The notes under the pieces were generated by a model, which had not been told where the DNA came from, searched no databases, and was given only the letters and a program-made list of their open reading frames with translations. From Parvibaculum sp035325945 (GTDB lineage: Bacteria; Pseudomonadota; Alphaproteobacteria; Parvibaculales; Parvibaculaceae): 64,000 nt of DNA. Positions 63,399 through 64,000 of this stretch are shown here, piece by piece; the first letter of the stretch is position 1, and each line of letters opens with the position of its first letter. The stretch lies in assembly GCF_035325945.1 (NCBI RefSeq), contig NZ_DAOKYX010000016.1:1-64000 (forward strand), in the 5' to 3' direction. Both the position numbers and the translations under genes were made by a program.

Positions 63399-64000
63399 AT
63401 GCGTGAGGCTCTTCTGACTATCAGCGGCTCCAAGGCAAAGGCGACTTCCGGCATCGGCCTCGAAACGGGGCGGGTGAGAAGCGCGGTGATCGGCGCTTTC
63501 CTCGCCGGTGCGCTCGTTCTTCTCGGCGGCTGCTCATCCGATGACGAGCTTCCCTATCAGGAAAGGCCGGTCGAGCAGATCTACAACAAGGCGATGGATT
63601 ACGTCGCCGATGGCAGCTACCAGAAGGCGGCGCAGGAATTCGACGAGGTCGAGCGCCAGCATCCCTATTCGATCTGGGCGCGCCGCGCGACGCTGATGTC
63701 GGCCTACTCGCATTACAAGGTCAATGAGTATGACGACGCCATCGTCACCGCGCAGCGCTACATCGCGCTCCATCCGGGCAGCAAGGATGTCGCCTACGCC
63801 TACTACCTTGTCGCGCTCTGCTATTACGAACAGATTTCCGACGTCGGCCGCGACCAGAAGATGACGGAAGACGCGCTCGCCTCGCTGACGGCGCTCATTC
63901 AGCGATTTCCGCAAAGCGAATATGCGCGCGACGCCCGCCTGAAGCTCGATCTGACGCTCGATCATCTCGCCGGCAAGGAGATGGAAGTCGGCCGCTACTA
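63399..64000 (+). CDS. bamD: Outer-membrane assembly lipoprotein BamD (cut by window end)
   Basis: The first 200 codons of a BamD/ComL-family protein are present; the frame is still open at base 64000. An N-terminal signal region ends in lipobox LVLLGGCSSD with Cys45 as the acylation site. The mature part has tetratricopeptide-like repeats: YNKAMDYVADGSYQKAAQEF, DEVERQHPYSIWARRATLMS, AYSHYKVNEYDDAIVTAQRY and IQRFPQSEYARDARLKLDLT. BamD helps BamA insert beta-barrel proteins. The leader before the hydrophobic core is longer than usual (~28 residues), so the start may be downstream, e.g. the in-frame GTG near 63474 (V26). Confidence 0.93.
   Translation, partial: MREALLTISGSKAKATSGIGLETGRVRSAVIGAFLAGALVLLGGCSSDDELPYQERPVEQIYNKAMDYVADGSYQKAAQEFDEVERQHPYSIWARRATLMSAYSHYKVNEYDDAIVTAQRYIALHPGSKDVAYAYYLVALCYYEQISDVGRDQKMTEDALASLTALIQRFPQSEYARDARLKLDLTLDHLAGKEMEVGRY

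Overview
The window reads as part of an alphaproteobacterial chromosome, GC-rich in its core. The evidence is the order rnpB-mraZ-rsmH-ftsL-ftsI-murE-murF-mraY-murD-ftsW-murG-murC-murB-ddl-ftsQ-ftsA-ftsZ-lpxC-bamD, the FtsZ with a long linker, a two-gene MetH behind an ArsR/methyltransferase regulator, and a DNPR-type (meso-diaminopimelate) MurE. The set resembles Parvibaculum/Hyphomicrobiales genomes, but I could not confirm a genus.

Region 1 (1-9.6 kb) is accessory DNA. It holds a decayed IS21 IstA end; a same-strand run of a two-domain AAA+ ATPase, a small ORF, a WYL regulator, a frameshifted second WYL gene and a HEPN-domain protein; and then a lower-GC module of a TetR regulator, a flavin-dependent (DszA/NtaA-type) monooxygenase and an EamA exporter. 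That module lies between two degenerate 95-bp direct repeats. Two 20-bp palindromes sit between the TetR gene and the monooxygenase.

Region 2 (9.6-28.6 kb): an amidohydrolase; a complete kdp potassium-uptake operon (an extra 27-residue membrane peptide, then kdpF, A, B, C, D, E); a TetR regulator followed by an MFS transporter; an AI-2E-family permease; EttA; a TetR regulator divergent from a class III aminotransferase with a clear promoter/operator region; and the outer-membrane lipid genes mlaA and mlaC.

Region 3 (28.9-42.3 kb): a methionine-cycle operon (ArsR-methyltransferase fusion, metF, and MetH as a homocysteine-binding protein plus a folate/cobalamin/activation protein) behind one palindromic operator. 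Then a 27-residue membrane peptide, a full-length 5-oxoprolinase-type hydrolase, a TerB-J-domain protein, an EamA transporter, a peptidoglycan amidase and a quinone oxidoreductase.

Region 4 (42.4-64 kb): RNase P RNA and the division/cell-wall cluster. Its promoter is overlaid by MraZ boxes at 10-bp period. Genes from mraZ to ftsA are nearly all overlapping or a few bases apart. The cluster ends at a strong terminator after ftsZ; lpxC and a bamD cut by the window end follow. No tRNA, rRNA or CRISPR array was seen.
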